DNA of 64,000 nucleotides from Collinsella sp. (GTDB lineage: Bacteria > Actinomycetota > Coriobacteriia > Coriobacteriales > Coriobacteriaceae). The notes under the pieces were generated by a model, which saw only the letters and a program-made list of their open reading frames with translations, was not told where the DNA came from and ran no database searches. Below are positions 35,204-43,930 of this stretch, piece by piece (position 1 is the first letter of the stretch; every line of letters starts with the position of its first letter). The DNA is taken from the NCBI GenBank assembly GCA_019419585.1, contig DXZQ01000003.1, forward strand, positions 38,316-102,315, read 5' to 3'. The translations under genes were made by a program, and so were the position numbers.

Positions 35204-36289
35204 CTAGCATGCGGTATTCTGACGATACTGTTTAAGCTTTACCTGGATGGGCCCAATGATGAAGGGGTCCACGACCGATGCCACCGCTAGCGCCAGTCCG
35301 TAGGCCAGCGCTGTCGCCAATATCCATGTGGCTATCCTAAGTGGCCATGAAAGCGTCGAATATCCGCCATCTAGTACGCCGTTATAGATAACAGATGTGG
35401 CAAGCTCAATCGTTGCGTATTGCAAGAGATAAATCGAATAGGATCTTTTTGCAGTCCACTCAATGATGTTCGAGAACGTTTGCGAGTGTAGCTTGATGCC
35501 ATCAAACGCAACAAATATTGCAACGGTCACGATTACCCAGTTAAAACTCGGATCGGACCTTTCGAAACCAAAATATGCGCTCACAATATCGAAGATGAAA
35601 AAAAGAATACCTATTGACTTAATAAACCTAGTTTCCCGCCTGTCTAATAATGGTGTTACACGCTTAACGAAATACCCCAAGCAAAAGAACGTGAAATACG
35701 TTCCCCCAAGCAGCGATCGCGGTATGATGCGCTGAAACATGCTTACGGCTGCTGCAAGGGTTATATGCTGAGAGTTTATGAGCAAAGAGTTTGCTGCGCA
35801 TGATAGTCCGCCCCATGCGTAGATTCCTAAGGTTACGAACAGGGCAATTTTGCAGGTACGGTCATCAAGTGCTTCGAACATTTTTGCCAATACTGGCGCA
35901 ATAATAATATATGGAATGAGCGCTGGAACAAACCACCAGCCACCTTGGACAAGGCTACTGGTGTATCGGATGTAGTTGGTATCCTGAAGTGAGCCAGTCA
36001 CTACTTTATAGGTGTACAGAAGCCCAGCATACACAAAGATGGGTAGCAGCAACGACAGGGCTTTTCCAAAGAGATAGTCCTTGTAGCTTTTCTTTAGAGG
36101 TTTCAGTGCGAAATAGCCCGACAGGCAGAAGAATATCGGGTCGCAAATAATGGCGCCTGTGCCTACTATCACGCCAGCGTTAATGCCGCGAAAACTGCCC
36201 AGTTGCGGTGCGATGTGAACAACAACAACTAAAAACATTGAGAGGGCTCTTAGAAGATCCCAGTTTGTAAGGCGCTTATTAGTGTTCAT
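35204..36289 (-). CDS. Acyltransferase family 3 membrane protein
   Basis: 361 residues with about ten helices. Start NWDLLRALSMFLVVVVHIAPQLG contains the R and H of the family's first motif; DPIFFCLSGYFAL follows. Likely O-acetyl or succinyl transfer to a surface glycan. It begins six bases after the stop of the GT2 gene at 36296, so the two are one transcript. Different enough from the one at 31514 to be a separate lineage. Confidence 0.85.
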   Translation of the reverse strand: MNTNKRLTNWDLLRALSMFLVVVVHIAPQLGSFRGINAGVIVGTGAIICDPIFFCLSGYFALKPLKKSYKDYLFGKALSLLLPIFVYAGLLYTYKVVTGSLQDTNYIRYTSSLVQGGWWFVPALIPYIIIAPVLAKMFEALDDRTCKIALFVTLGIYAWGGLSCAANSLLINSQHITLAAAVSMFQRIIPRSLLGGTYFTFFCLGYFVKRVTPLLDRRETRFIKSIGILFFIFDIVSAYFGFERSDPSFNWVIVTVAIFVAFDGIKLHSQTFSNIIEWTAKRSYSIYLLQYATIELATSVIYNGVLDGGYSTLSWPLRIATWILATALAYGLALAVASVVDPFIIGPIQVKLKQYRQNTAC

Positions 36290-36295
36290 TGAGGC

Positions 36296-37249
36296 CTACT
36301 CACCTATTGAATTGCGCGTTTTGTATACCTGAAGCTCCCATTGTTTCTTTTCGACCTTGGCGACCGAGTCGAGGATGAAGCCCGTTGCCAGGCTGAGGCC
36401 GCACAGGAACATGAAACACGCGGCGAGCACGGCAGTTGGGAAGCGGGGAACCAGCCCGGTGTGGAAATACTCTACGATGATGGGGATGCCGAGCGCGAGG
36501 CCGATGGCGGCGAAGATCAGGGCGATGAGGCTGAAGAATTTGAGCGGTCGGTAGTCCTTGAAGAGCGTGCCGATCATGGCGATGACCTTGATGCCGTCGC
36601 CGACCGTGTCGAGCTTGGACACTGAACCAGCGGGGCGGTCCCGGTACTCCACCGGGACGTCCTTAATTCGCCAACGGTGATCGACGGCGTGGATGGAGAG
36701 CTCGGTCTCGATCTGGAAGCCCTCGCTCAGGACGGGGAACGTCTTGACGAACGGCTGACCCATGGCGCGGTACCCCGTCATGACGTCTTCGAAGCTGTAA
36801 CCGTAGATCCACTTGATCATGGCGCGGACCAGGTTGTTCCCGAAACCGTGGAAGGCGCGCTTGTTTTCCTCGGTGTAAGTGCCGTTGGAGAGGCGGTCGC
36901 CCACGGTCATATCCGCCTCTCCCGCAAGGATAGGGTCGCAGAGCGCTCGGGCTGCCTCGGCGGGATACGTGTCGTCGCCGTCGACCATGAGGTAACAGCC
37001 TGCGTCGATGTCGCGGAACATCTGACGGCACACGTTGCCCTTTCCCTGGCGCGGTTCGAGCCGCACCGTGGCGCCGTGCTCCAAGGCAATCTGGGACGTC
37101 CCATCGGTTGAGTTGTTGTCGTAGACGTAGACCGTGGCTCCGGGGAGTTCGCGGTGGAAATCGTCTATGACTTTACCGATGGTGACGGCCTCGTTATAGC
37201 AGGGAATGATAACCGCTGTGTTTGTATAGTCCAAGATGAATGCCCCCAT
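36296..37249 (-). CDS. GT2 polyprenyl-phosphate glycosyltransferase with C-terminal membrane helices
   Basis: 317 residues. GT-A domain: AVIIPCYNEAVTI, VYVYDNNSTDGT, the metal site MVDGDDTYPAEA, VMTGYRAMG and an RPAGSVSKL loop. Two C-terminal helices (FFSLIALIFAAIGLALGIPII and AVLAACFMFLCGLSLATGFIL) anchor it. This is the bactoprenol-glucosyl/mannosyl transferase layout (GtrB/ArnC type). It makes a lipid-linked sugar for transfer outside the cell. The ATG at 37249 has no strong ribosome site; a TTG five codons in is an alternative. GC-rich, unlike the acyltransferase it precedes. Confidence 0.85.
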   Translation of the reverse strand: MGAFILDYTNTAVIIPCYNEAVTIGKVIDDFHRELPGATVYVYDNNSTDGTSQIALEHGATVRLEPRQGKGNVCRQMFRDIDAGCYLMVDGDDTYPAEAARALCDPILAGEADMTVGDRLSNGTYTEENKRAFHGFGNNLVRAMIKWIYGYSFEDVMTGYRAMGQPFVKTFPVLSEGFQIETELSIHAVDHRWRIKDVPVEYRDRPAGSVSKLDTVGDGIKVIAMIGTLFKDYRPLKFFSLIALIFAAIGLALGIPIIVEYFHTGLVPRFPTAVLAACFMFLCGLSLATGFILDSVAKVEKKQWELQVYKTRNSIGE

Positions 37250-37395
37250 AACTTATTACGGGTTGTTAGTATACCTGCCGTCAGATGCCTGTATTTGATA
37301 TGGGGTACTTTTCCAGATTTACATCGCTGGGTTAGTTGCCGTCTTTGAAGGCTATACTTTCCACTGTTATGAATTACGAGACAAGGAGATGGTCC

Positions 37396-38241
37396 GTGAC
37401 TGACAGCGTAGATAGTCAGAAAGCGGTGGCTAAGCCGGCCTCTCACGCTAAAAATGATTTCGAAAAAGACAAATACATCCTGAGGCAGCTTGTCACTAAG
37501 GATTTTAAGATTAAGTATCGTCGCAGCGTTTTGGGTGTTGCGTGGTCGGTACTCAATCCGCTTCTTATGATGGTCGTCATGTCCATTGTGTTCTCGACCA
37601 TTTTTGGTCAGAGCCGCAATGGTTCCATAACGCCCGAGATGTATCCGCTGTACCTGATTGTCGGCAACATTACGTTCTCGGTTATGTCCGAGTCGACGAA
37701 CCAGGCACTCATGTCCATCATCGCGGCGTCGTCCTTGCTTAAAAAGGTTAAGGTGCACCGCTGGGTGTTCCCGGTTCAGAAGGTGCTGTTCTCGCTCGTT
37801 AACTTTGCCTTCTCTCTGGTTGCCGTCGCGCTGGTTATGCTGTGGTTCCATGTTCTTCCTACCTGGCATTTAATCTTGCTGCCGGTTTGCCTGTTTTTGC
37901 TTATGTGCTTTTGCATGGGCTTGGGCATGATGCTCTCGGCGCTTGCCGTATTTTTCCGTGATGTTATGCACCTGTGGACCGTCGTTATCACCGCGTGGAT
38001 GTACCTGACGCCTATTTTCTGGACCACCGATTACATTAGCCAGATGGCCCATTGGATTCAGGTGTTGGTTGTTGTGAATCCCATGTACAACTACCTGCAG
38101 TTCATGCGCGATATATTCTTGTTTAACACGACGCCTTCCATGTTAACGCTAGGATTTTGCGTGTTCTGGGCCGTTTTTGCTTTAGTTGTTGGTTACGCCG
38201 TGTTCCATAAGACCGAGCACAAGTTTATTCTCTATATTTAA
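37396..38241 (+). CDS. ABC-2 type polysaccharide/teichoic acid export permease (TagG/Wzm-like)
   Basis: 281 residues from the GTG at 37396, seven bases after AAGGAGA; a longer frame to 37336 is less likely. The cytoplasmic N-terminus YILRQLVTKDFKIKYRRSVLGVAWSVLNPLL is the hallmark of ABC-2 glycan exporters, and six helices follow. With the ATPase 11 bases downstream it forms an exporter that moves a complete lipid-linked polymer across the membrane. The nearby tarD-like gene makes a teichoic acid plausible as cargo. Confidence 0.9.
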   Translation: MTDSVDSQKAVAKPASHAKNDFEKDKYILRQLVTKDFKIKYRRSVLGVAWSVLNPLLMMVVMSIVFSTIFGQSRNGSITPEMYPLYLIVGNITFSVMSESTNQALMSIIAASSLLKKVKVHRWVFPVQKVLFSLVNFAFSLVAVALVMLWFHVLPTWHLILLPVCLFLLMCFCMGLGMMLSALAVFFRDVMHLWTVVITAWMYLTPIFWTTDYISQMAHWIQVLVVVNPMYNYLQFMRDIFLFNTTPSMLTLGFCVFWAVFALVVGYAVFHKTEHKFILYI

Positions 38242-38252
38242 GGAGCGCTGTT

Positions 38253-39020
38253 ATGTCTGCGACTACGGTTGATTACAGCAAGCAGCCTCTTGCTGTTGAG
38301 GTTAAAGACGTCACTATGATCTTCAATATGGCGTCTGAGTCTTTGACGAACCTCAAGGAATACTTTATTAAGCTTGCAAAGCACGAGCTCTTCTTTGAAG
38401 AGTTCCGCGCGCTTAAGCACATCTCCTTTAATGTTCATCGTGGCGAGGTTGTCGGTCTGGTTGGTACCAACGGTTCCGGCAAGTCTACGATGCTTAAGAT
38501 CATTGCCGGCGTTCTGGAGCCCAGTGAGGGCGAGGTTAAGGTTCACGGCAACATCGCCCCGCTCATCGAGCTGGGCGCCGGCTTTGATCCCGAGCTTACA
38601 GCACGCGAGAATATCTACCTTAACGGCGCTCTGCTTGGTTATACCAAGGAGTTTATTGACGCGAGCTTCGATGACATCATCGAGTTCGCCGAGCTTAAAG
38701 ACTTTGTCGACATGCCGCTCAAGAACTTCTCTTCGGGCATGGTTGCGCGTATTGCCTTTGCTATCGCTACTATTACCGAGCCCGATATCCTTATTGTTGA
38801 TGAGACGCTTTCTGTTGGTGACGTGTTCTTCCAGCAAAAATGCGAGCGTCGTATTCAGCATTTTATTGAGAGCGGTGATGTAACGGTGTTGTTTGTTTCT
38901 CACTCCATGGAGCAGGTTGAACGCATTTGCCAGCGTGCGGTTTGGATCGAGAAGGGCGACCTGCGCATGGATGGTCCCGTCGATGAGGTGTGCAAGGCAT
39001 ACCACGACCAGTTTAAGTAG
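38253..39020 (+). CDS. ABC transporter ATPase for polysaccharide/teichoic acid export (TagH/Wzt-like)
   Basis: 255 residues; GGAGCG site before the ATG. Walker A GTNGSGKST near residue 73, signature FSSGMVARIAFA near 165, Walker B ILIVDETLSVGD near 185 and the H-loop His in FVSHSME. The N-terminal extension with FEEFRALKHISF is typical of glycan-export ATPases. It lacks the long C-terminal carbohydrate-binding domain of Wzt or the SH3 tail of TagH, so substrate choice lies elsewhere. Cytosolic partner of the permease before it. Confidence 0.92.
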   Translation: MSATTVDYSKQPLAVEVKDVTMIFNMASESLTNLKEYFIKLAKHELFFEEFRALKHISFNVHRGEVVGLVGTNGSGKSTMLKIIAGVLEPSEGEVKVHGNIAPLIELGAGFDPELTARENIYLNGALLGYTKEFIDASFDDIIEFAELKDFVDMPLKNFSSGMVARIAFAIATITEPDILIVDETLSVGDVFFQQKCERRIQHFIESGDVTVLFVSHSMEQVERICQRAVWIEKGDLRMDGPVDEVCKAYHDQFK

Positions 39021-39075
39021 GTTATAATTTATTTTGCTGTGTAGATACGCTATTGGCGTGCTTGCATGGTTTTAT

Positions 39076-39149
39076 GCTCCATTAGCTCAGTCGGATAGAG
39101 CAGGGGACTTCTAATCCCAAGGTCGACGGTTCGAATCCGCCATGGAGCA
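39076..39149 (+). tRNA. tRNA-Arg (anticodon TCT)
   Basis: The cloverleaf folds by eye: acceptor GCTCCAT with ATGGAGC, D arm GCTC-GAGC, anticodon loop CTTCTAA on a GGGA/TCCC stem, and T arm CGACGG/GGTTCGAATCC region. The discriminator is A; CCA is not fully encoded. It lies between the ABC exporter and the tarD-like gene. Confidence 0.9.
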
Positions 39150-39201
39150 CCTGTATTTATCGAGCCGTCAAACCGACGGCTCTTCTTTTATGGAGCTGCT
39201 G

Positions 39202-39678
39202 ATGGGCACATTTTCGTCTGTTCGTATTGAGGCAAATTCCGATCTTCTTGAGACCGGTTTATCTGGTGCAGACTATTGCCATTCCTTAAAACGAGTACTT
39301 ACGTACGGAACGTTTGATCTTCTTCATTATGGCCACATTCGCCTTCTTCAACAGGCATCTAAGCTCGGCGACTATCTTATCGTTGGGCTCTCAACTGATG
39401 AATTCAATGCTCTAAAAGGGAAAAAGAGTTTCTATTCCTATGATGTGCGACGTGAGATGCTTGAAGCGCTGCGTTATGTTGACTTGGTAATTCCAGAAGA
39501 CAATTGGGATCAAAAGCCTCGGGATATAAAGATGTATCACGCTGATGTTGTGTGCATGGGAGGAGATTGGGCCGGCGACCCTCGCTTTGAATCATTGAGA
39601 GATATTTGCGATGTTGTCTACTTGAATCGAACTCCTGGAATTTCGACTACTGAGGTAAAGGGCAAGCTTGCTCAATAA
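39202..39678 (+). CDS. tarD: Glycerol-3-phosphate cytidylyltransferase (TagD/TarD-like)
   Basis: 158 residues from the ATG at 39202, which has GGAG six bases upstream; the open frame reaches back into the tRNA. The catalytic TYGTFDLLHYGHIRLL (the GTFD and HxGH motifs of the family) starts near residue 33, and the RTPGISTTEVK end matches the ISTTxI motif. It makes CDP-glycerol from glycerol 3-phosphate and CTP for teichoic-acid linkage units or poly-glycerol phosphate. Family members usually begin right before YGTFD, so the N-terminal ~30 residues are an extension or the true start is later. It stands next to TagGH-like exporter genes and a licD, supporting a teichoic-acid-like polymer. Confidence 0.87.
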   Translation: MGTFSSVRIEANSDLLETGLSGADYCHSLKRVLTYGTFDLLHYGHIRLLQQASKLGDYLIVGLSTDEFNALKGKKSFYSYDVRREMLEALRYVDLVIPEDNWDQKPRDIKMYHADVVCMGGDWAGDPRFESLRDICDVVYLNRTPGISTTEVKGKLAQ

Positions 39679-39680
39679 AA

Positions 39681-39721
39681 TTGCCCCGTGTATTGCATGG
39701 TAAACACGGGGCAATTTTTTA
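39681..39721. terminator. Strong terminator between tarD and the convergent licD
   Basis: TTGCCCCGTGT and AACACGGGGCAA form a long stem with an 11-base loop, followed by TTTTTT; the A run before the stem allows use on the other strand as well. Confidence 0.88.
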
Positions 39722-39724
39722 CCA

Positions 39725-40834
39725 TTAATCAAGCAGGTGTTTCATGGCAAGATTTGAGGACCCATTTTCCAGCTCGCTATGATTGACGTGTTGGAAGTGG
39801 CTGTTAATATCATTTGGAAGCTCGTAGATATCCCCATAGCGGCTCCAGAGGAATAAATCGGGGTTATTCGGCTCCTCGAGCTGGGTTCCCTCAAACGCTA
39901 TGGCTTTAGTGGGGAAGAGGTCTGCAATGGGGTAGACCCATTGTTTCTGCTTTCCATCATCAAGGTTGTCGATAGCCCATATGATGCCCTTGGCGTGCTC
40001 CTTTTCACATATGATTCGGGCCGCTTTGGACTTTTCGAGGCATCGGTCGTAATGCTTCTGAATCAGGCTATTGTTCTCGCCTGAGTAATAAGGCTCGTCA
40101 TTCCAGAATGCCAGTGCTCTGTCGGATTCCATTTCTTCGACCATTTGAACACGGAGTTTTCGCTGTTCTTCGGCGAATTTGTTGTCAGTTGACGTGGCCC
40201 AGTCATAAATAAACAGATCCAGAAAACAGGGTATGTTTTCGTCATTGTAAAGAAATCTAACTTGTCGACAGTGGGCAAAACGATCGTAAGCAATTGAAAT
40301 TTTATAGCGGTTGTCATTTTCAACGATGCTGCATAGCTTTTTTAGATCATCACGCATGATTCCAAGGTCGGTATCATCGTCCCAGGGAATAAATCCTTGA
40401 TGTCTAATGGCTCCGATAAGTGTTCCGAAGTTAATCCAATACTTAATGTCGTTCTCTTTGCAGAAAGTGTTGAATTCCTCCAACAGTTTTCCGCATCCAA
40501 GCTGCAAAAGTCTTAATCCGCCAGTTGCTTTGGGGAGATCTTTAAAGAAACGCTCCTTTGCCTCTTGGATAGTTTCTTCCGGCTGCTTATATTCTTCCCA
40601 CGCAAACATTTTCATGTGCTCATCATGGGCATCGAGGTTCTGAGCAATCGACTCAATAATTGGAATTGCCATATTGTCGAACTTGTAGTTGATGTTCATG
40701 TTGATGCCGTTATCGGCGACTTCAATGCGATGATAAATTCTTTCTAGCTCTTCATGCAGCCTGTTTATATCGTCATGCATGGCGTGAAGCGACCTAGATG
40801 AATCTGGTAGAAGTTGTTTAATTTTGTTGAGCAT
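39725..40834 (-). CDS. licD: LicD-family phosphocholine (or phospho-alcohol) transferase, copy 2
   Basis: 369 residues. N-terminal ~85 residues are a charged helical segment (HDDINRLHEELERIYHRI) not present in copy 1. Then comes the LicD core: LEEFNTFCKENDIKYWINFG, TLIGAIRHQGFIPWDDD and TDLGIMRDDLKKL near residues 125-170. The later part has QWVYPIADLFPTKAIAFEG, as in LicD proteins. It would attach phosphocholine at a second position, as LicD1 and LicD2 do in pneumococcus; relatives that move glycerol or ribitol phosphate also exist, and the adjacent CDP-glycerol enzyme makes that alternative worth weighing. Single gene, AT-rich, flanked by terminators. Confidence 0.85.
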   Translation of the reverse strand: MLNKIKQLLPDSSRSLHAMHDDINRLHEELERIYHRIEVADNGINMNINYKFDNMAIPIIESIAQNLDAHDEHMKMFAWEEYKQPEETIQEAKERFFKDLPKATGGLRLLQLGCGKLLEEFNTFCKENDIKYWINFGTLIGAIRHQGFIPWDDDTDLGIMRDDLKKLCSIVENDNRYKISIAYDRFAHCRQVRFLYNDENIPCFLDLFIYDWATSTDNKFAEEQRKLRVQMVEEMESDRALAFWNDEPYYSGENNSLIQKHYDRCLEKSKAARIICEKEHAKGIIWAIDNLDDGKQKQWVYPIADLFPTKAIAFEGTQLEEPNNPDLFLWSRYGDIYELPNDINSHFQHVNHSELENGSSNLAMKHLLD

Positions 40835-40987
40835 TCAATACTTCTTTCTATTTATTTAGCATTACAAGCAATCAAATCCATTCTTTTGCAAATTCTAGTT
40901 GGTTAAGAATGAATGACTGGAATGATTGCTTTAAACATCATTTACATTTTATCAATTTGAGGCGAATGTACATTTTACCCTTGGAAA

Positions 40988-41022
40988 TAGACCGGCGGAA
41001 GCGTAACCACTTCGCCGGTCTA
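40988..41022 (-). terminator. Terminator after the UDP-galactopyranose mutase gene
   Basis: TAGACCGGCGGAAG and CTTCGCCGGTCTA pair with a single bulged G; just downstream of the glf stop on the minus strand. Confidence 0.65.
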
Positions 41023-41059
41023 TTGATTCATTTAGTAGGGACTGTGAATCGCTCGTCTC

Positions 41060-42184
41060 TTACGCCTCCGTGGGCTCCACGCCCAGCTCGTTGCGGACGA
41101 GCTCGAAGGCGGCGGCGATGGCCTTGTCCATGTCGTAGTACTTGTAACCGCCCAGGCGACCGGCGAAGATCACGTCGCCCTCCTGCGCCGCCAGCTCCTC
41201 GTACTGCTTGTAGAGGGCCTCGTTCTTGGCGTCGTTGATGGGGTAGTAGGGCTCGTCGCCGGGCTTCCAGTCGGCCGGGTACTCGCGCGTAATGACGGTC
41301 CTGTCCTGCGTGCCGAACTCGAAGTGCTTGTGCTCGATGACGCGCGTGTAGGGGACCTCGCGCTCGGTGTAGTTGACCACGGCCACGCCCTGGTGGTCGG
41401 CCTCGTCGAGCGTCTCGGTCTCGAAGCGCAGGCTGCGGTACTCGAGCGTGCCCAGCTTGAAGTCGTAGAACGCGTCGATGGGGCCGCAGTAGATCGTCCT
41501 GGCGGCGATATCGGGCTCGGCGGCGGCCAGCTCCTTGTACTCCACGCCGCAGCGTACCTCGACGCCCTCGAGCATGTTGGCGGCCATCTTGGTGTAGCCG
41601 CCCATGGGGATGCCCTGGTAGCGGTCGTTGAAGTAGTTGTTGTCGTAGGTGAAGCGGCAGGGGAGGCGCTTGATGATGCTTGCGGGCAGGTCCTTGCAGT
41701 CGCGGCCCCACTGCTTCTCGGTGTAGCCCTTCACGAGCGTCTCGAAGATGTCGCGGCCGACGAGCGACAGCGCCTGCTCCTCGAGGTTCGCCGGCTCGCC
41801 GATATTCTCGGCGGCCACCTGCTCGGCGATCTTGGCGCGGGCGTCGGCCGGCGTGACGACGCCCGGCCACATCTTGGCGAAGGTGTTCATGTTGAAGGGC
41901 ATGTTGTACATGTTGCCGTGGAAGTTGGCGACCGGCGAGTTGACGTAGTTGTTGAACTCGGCGAAGCGGTTGACGTAGCCCCAGACGTCCCTCATGGAGG
42001 TGTGGAAGATGTGCGCGCCGTAGCGGTGGACCTGGATGCCCTCGACGTCCTCGGTGTAGACGTTGCCGGCGATGTGGTCGCGGCGGTCGATGACCAGGAC
42101 CGACTTGCCGGCGCGCTTGGCGGCATTGGCAAAGACGGCGCCCGATAGGCCGGCACCGACGACGAGGTAATCGTACTGGGACAT
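41060..42184 (-). CDS. glf: UDP-galactopyranose mutase
   Basis: 374 residues. FAD-binding YLVVGAGLSGAVFA at the start, IDRRDHIAGNVYTE, YGAHIFHT, NNYVNSPVAN, GYTEKQWG, RFTYDNNYFNDRYQGIP and GRLGGYKYYDMD are all conserved. It interconverts UDP-galactopyranose and UDP-galactofuranose in the cytosol using reduced FAD. The product feeds galactofuranose into wall or capsule glycan; the GlfT-like GT at 3021 may be a user. Very GC-rich with strongly biased codons, in contrast to the licD beside it, so it belongs to the stable part of the locus. Confidence 0.96.
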   Translation of the reverse strand: MSQYDYLVVGAGLSGAVFANAAKRAGKSVLVIDRRDHIAGNVYTEDVEGIQVHRYGAHIFHTSMRDVWGYVNRFAEFNNYVNSPVANFHGNMYNMPFNMNTFAKMWPGVVTPADARAKIAEQVAAENIGEPANLEEQALSLVGRDIFETLVKGYTEKQWGRDCKDLPASIIKRLPCRFTYDNNYFNDRYQGIPMGGYTKMAANMLEGVEVRCGVEYKELAAAEPDIAARTIYCGPIDAFYDFKLGTLEYRSLRFETETLDEADHQGVAVVNYTEREVPYTRVIEHKHFEFGTQDRTVITREYPADWKPGDEPYYPINDAKNEALYKQYEELAAQEGDVIFAGRLGGYKYYDMDKAIAAAFELVRNELGVEPTEA

Positions 42185-42348
42185 GGATACGCTCCTTTGT
42201 ATGTAATCAAATAGTTACTTAAGATTTGGGACAAATAAACCTGATAATTCTGTTCCAAGGATTAGTGTACCAGGCGTTTTGTAGGCTTTCTTTCAGCAGC
42301 TTCAGCTCATGTGCATAGCCCCGGTTTCTAGATGATTTAAAGAATCTG

Positions 42349-43350
42349 CTAATTCGTCTTCAAACACTCCGGTAAGACTTTCGATACGGCATTCATTGCC
42401 TGCGGCTTCAGGTACTGCTCGTTGAGTCGTGCCTTTTTGTAAGCGTAGCGAGTGTCTGCTGAGTATTTGACCAGCACATCGGTGAAGAACCGCTCCCAGC
42501 TTAAATAATCGCGACTTTCGATATAGCTTGAGGGGTCCTCGAGGATCTTGGGAATGTCGCTGCTGGGTATGAGCCCGGAGCGCAGGAGTGTCCACTCGAA
42601 CGATTCGGGGAGGAACAAGCGAACGTTCTTGTAAACGCGCTGCCCGAGAGCCTTTTCGATGTAGGGACCAAACGCTGCGCCGTCTCCTATGGCAAGAATG
42701 TTTTGCTCGGGGCACTCGTGAATTGTTCGTTTTAGATTCGCAACGCCGGTGGCGGTATAGCAGGGAATCCCGAGTCGGTTGCAAAGAGCGTTGTAGAATT
42801 GATAGCGAGATTTACTATCCTCGACAACTACGGCGTCGGGTACCTCGAATCCAACGTTTAGATCCTGATACAGCATGCTTGCCGTGTGGTCATATAGCGG
42901 CTTGGTCATCGAGTAGAAGCGTCTGTCGCTCTTGCGGCCATTAATTGTCTTGCTTGTGGTGTTGACTAGCTCTAGGATCTCGTCGACGCTGTAGGGGAGT
43001 TCGTTGGCGTCGCGACGAGATATCAGAACAAAATAGTTGGACGATCCGTTGATGGCTTTGGCGAAGTCCTTTGAGTAGATAAACTCGTTGCCCTCATCTA
43101 GAAAGACGATCGAATCTTCGATGATCGACAGCTTGCGCTCCCAGCGTCTGCCGGAAAGCGTTTCGCAGGGCACGTCGCAGCTGAGTGTAACGCCGCTTTC
43201 CGGTCCTCGGTCGTTGTAGTCGCGGATCATCGAGATGAGCGTCGTTTTGCCCGTGCCGCTGTTACCGCGAATGAAGGAAATGTTGCGTTTAAAGGTGAGC
43301 GTGTATTTGACCTTTGCACGCTCTACGACAACGGTATGCGTTCCCTTCAT
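42349..43350 (-). CDS. P-loop ATPase paired with DUF4869
   Basis: 333 residues. Walker A GNSGTGKTTL near residue 29 and a Walker B-like SIVFLDEG near residue 82. The remaining two thirds (with FLPESFEWTLLRSGLI) is not recognised and could be a TOPRIM-like or sensor region. The ATG overlaps the stop of the DUF4869 gene by one base (TAATG), so the two are translationally coupled. The pair is seen together in gut Firmicutes and actinobacteria according to my recollection of the family; function unknown. Defence or stress roles are only a guess. Confidence 0.65.
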   Translation of the reverse strand: MKGTHTVVVERAKVKYTLTFKRNISFIRGNSGTGKTTLISMIRDYNDRGPESGVTLSCDVPCETLSGRRWERKLSIIEDSIVFLDEGNEFIYSKDFAKAINGSSNYFVLISRRDANELPYSVDEILELVNTTSKTINGRKSDRRFYSMTKPLYDHTASMLYQDLNVGFEVPDAVVVEDSKSRYQFYNALCNRLGIPCYTATGVANLKRTIHECPEQNILAIGDGAAFGPYIEKALGQRVYKNVRLFLPESFEWTLLRSGLIPSSDIPKILEDPSSYIESRDYLSWERFFTDVLVKYSADTRYAYKKARLNEQYLKPQAMNAVSKVLPECLKTN

Positions 43351-43799
43351 TACTCATCAACATCCAAAAAGTCATTCGTGGCGCCGACAAACTCCTGCAT
43401 GTTTCTGACGATGCGGTCATCATTATTGATGCGAATCTCAAAACGCTTCCAGGGGAACTTCATGATGTGGTAAAGGGTTACCAGCACATCCTGCTCTTTG
43501 CCAATTTTGAGCAGCCAGCGAGCGCAGTTATCTCCGCAAGTGGATGCATTGAACACCATGTTTGGGAGATTGCGCACCAGCAGCAGCGTCTTAACGCCGC
43601 CGGACAGTTCGAGTGGGGTGATTGAGCCCAGCTGCTTGCTTACGATGTTGTGGGGACCGATGAGCTCTGATCCGTCCACGCTTTTAATAATCTGTGCGGC
43701 CATAGGGTCTTCGAACCATGAGTCCAAGTATGAGTTCCTAAAATAGGTTTCGGTATCGTAGATGGAACCGGGATAATCTCCCAGATGGATGCTTAACAT
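43350..43799 (-). CDS. DUF4869 family protein
   Basis: 149 residues from the ATG at 43799 (GGAG six bases upstream); the frame's earlier start at 43883 lies in a hairpin. It begins MLSIHLGDYPGSIYDTETYF and contains ELSGGVKTLLLV and FNASTCGDNCARWLLKI, the signature of DUF4869. No catalytic site is evident; the two Cys residues in the CGDNC motif are conserved in the family. Upstream partner of the ATPase in a two-gene operon. Confidence 0.75.
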   Translation of the reverse strand: MLSIHLGDYPGSIYDTETYFRNSYLDSWFEDPMAAQIIKSVDGSELIGPHNIVSKQLGSITPLELSGGVKTLLLVRNLPNMVFNASTCGDNCARWLLKIGKEQDVLVTLYHIMKFPWKRFEIRINNDDRIVRNMQEFVGATNDFLDVDE

Positions 43800-43848
43800 G
43801 CGCGTCTCCAGACGTTGTGTGACTGCAACGATTATATGCCAGTAATAA

Positions 43849-43883
43849 AGTGCCGCCAGTAGCGAGGTTGCTGCTGGCGGCAC
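43849..43883 (-). terminator. Terminator downstream of aroQ
   Basis: AGTGCCGCCAG and CTGGCGGCACT form a perfect stem between aroQ and the DUF4869 gene, closing the aromatic operon. Confidence 0.7.
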
Positions 43884-43930
43884 TGGCTATATTAGCGTGC
43901 GAAACGGCGTTGATGGATTTGCTCGCGAGG

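Noticed and set aside
39076..39149. tRNA-Arg as an integration site for a genomic island
   Set aside because: No integrase gene and no direct repeat of the tRNA 3' end were found on either side.
41028..42148. Long open frames on both strands across glf
   Set aside because: Shadows of the strongly biased glf codons; low-complexity translations without motifs.
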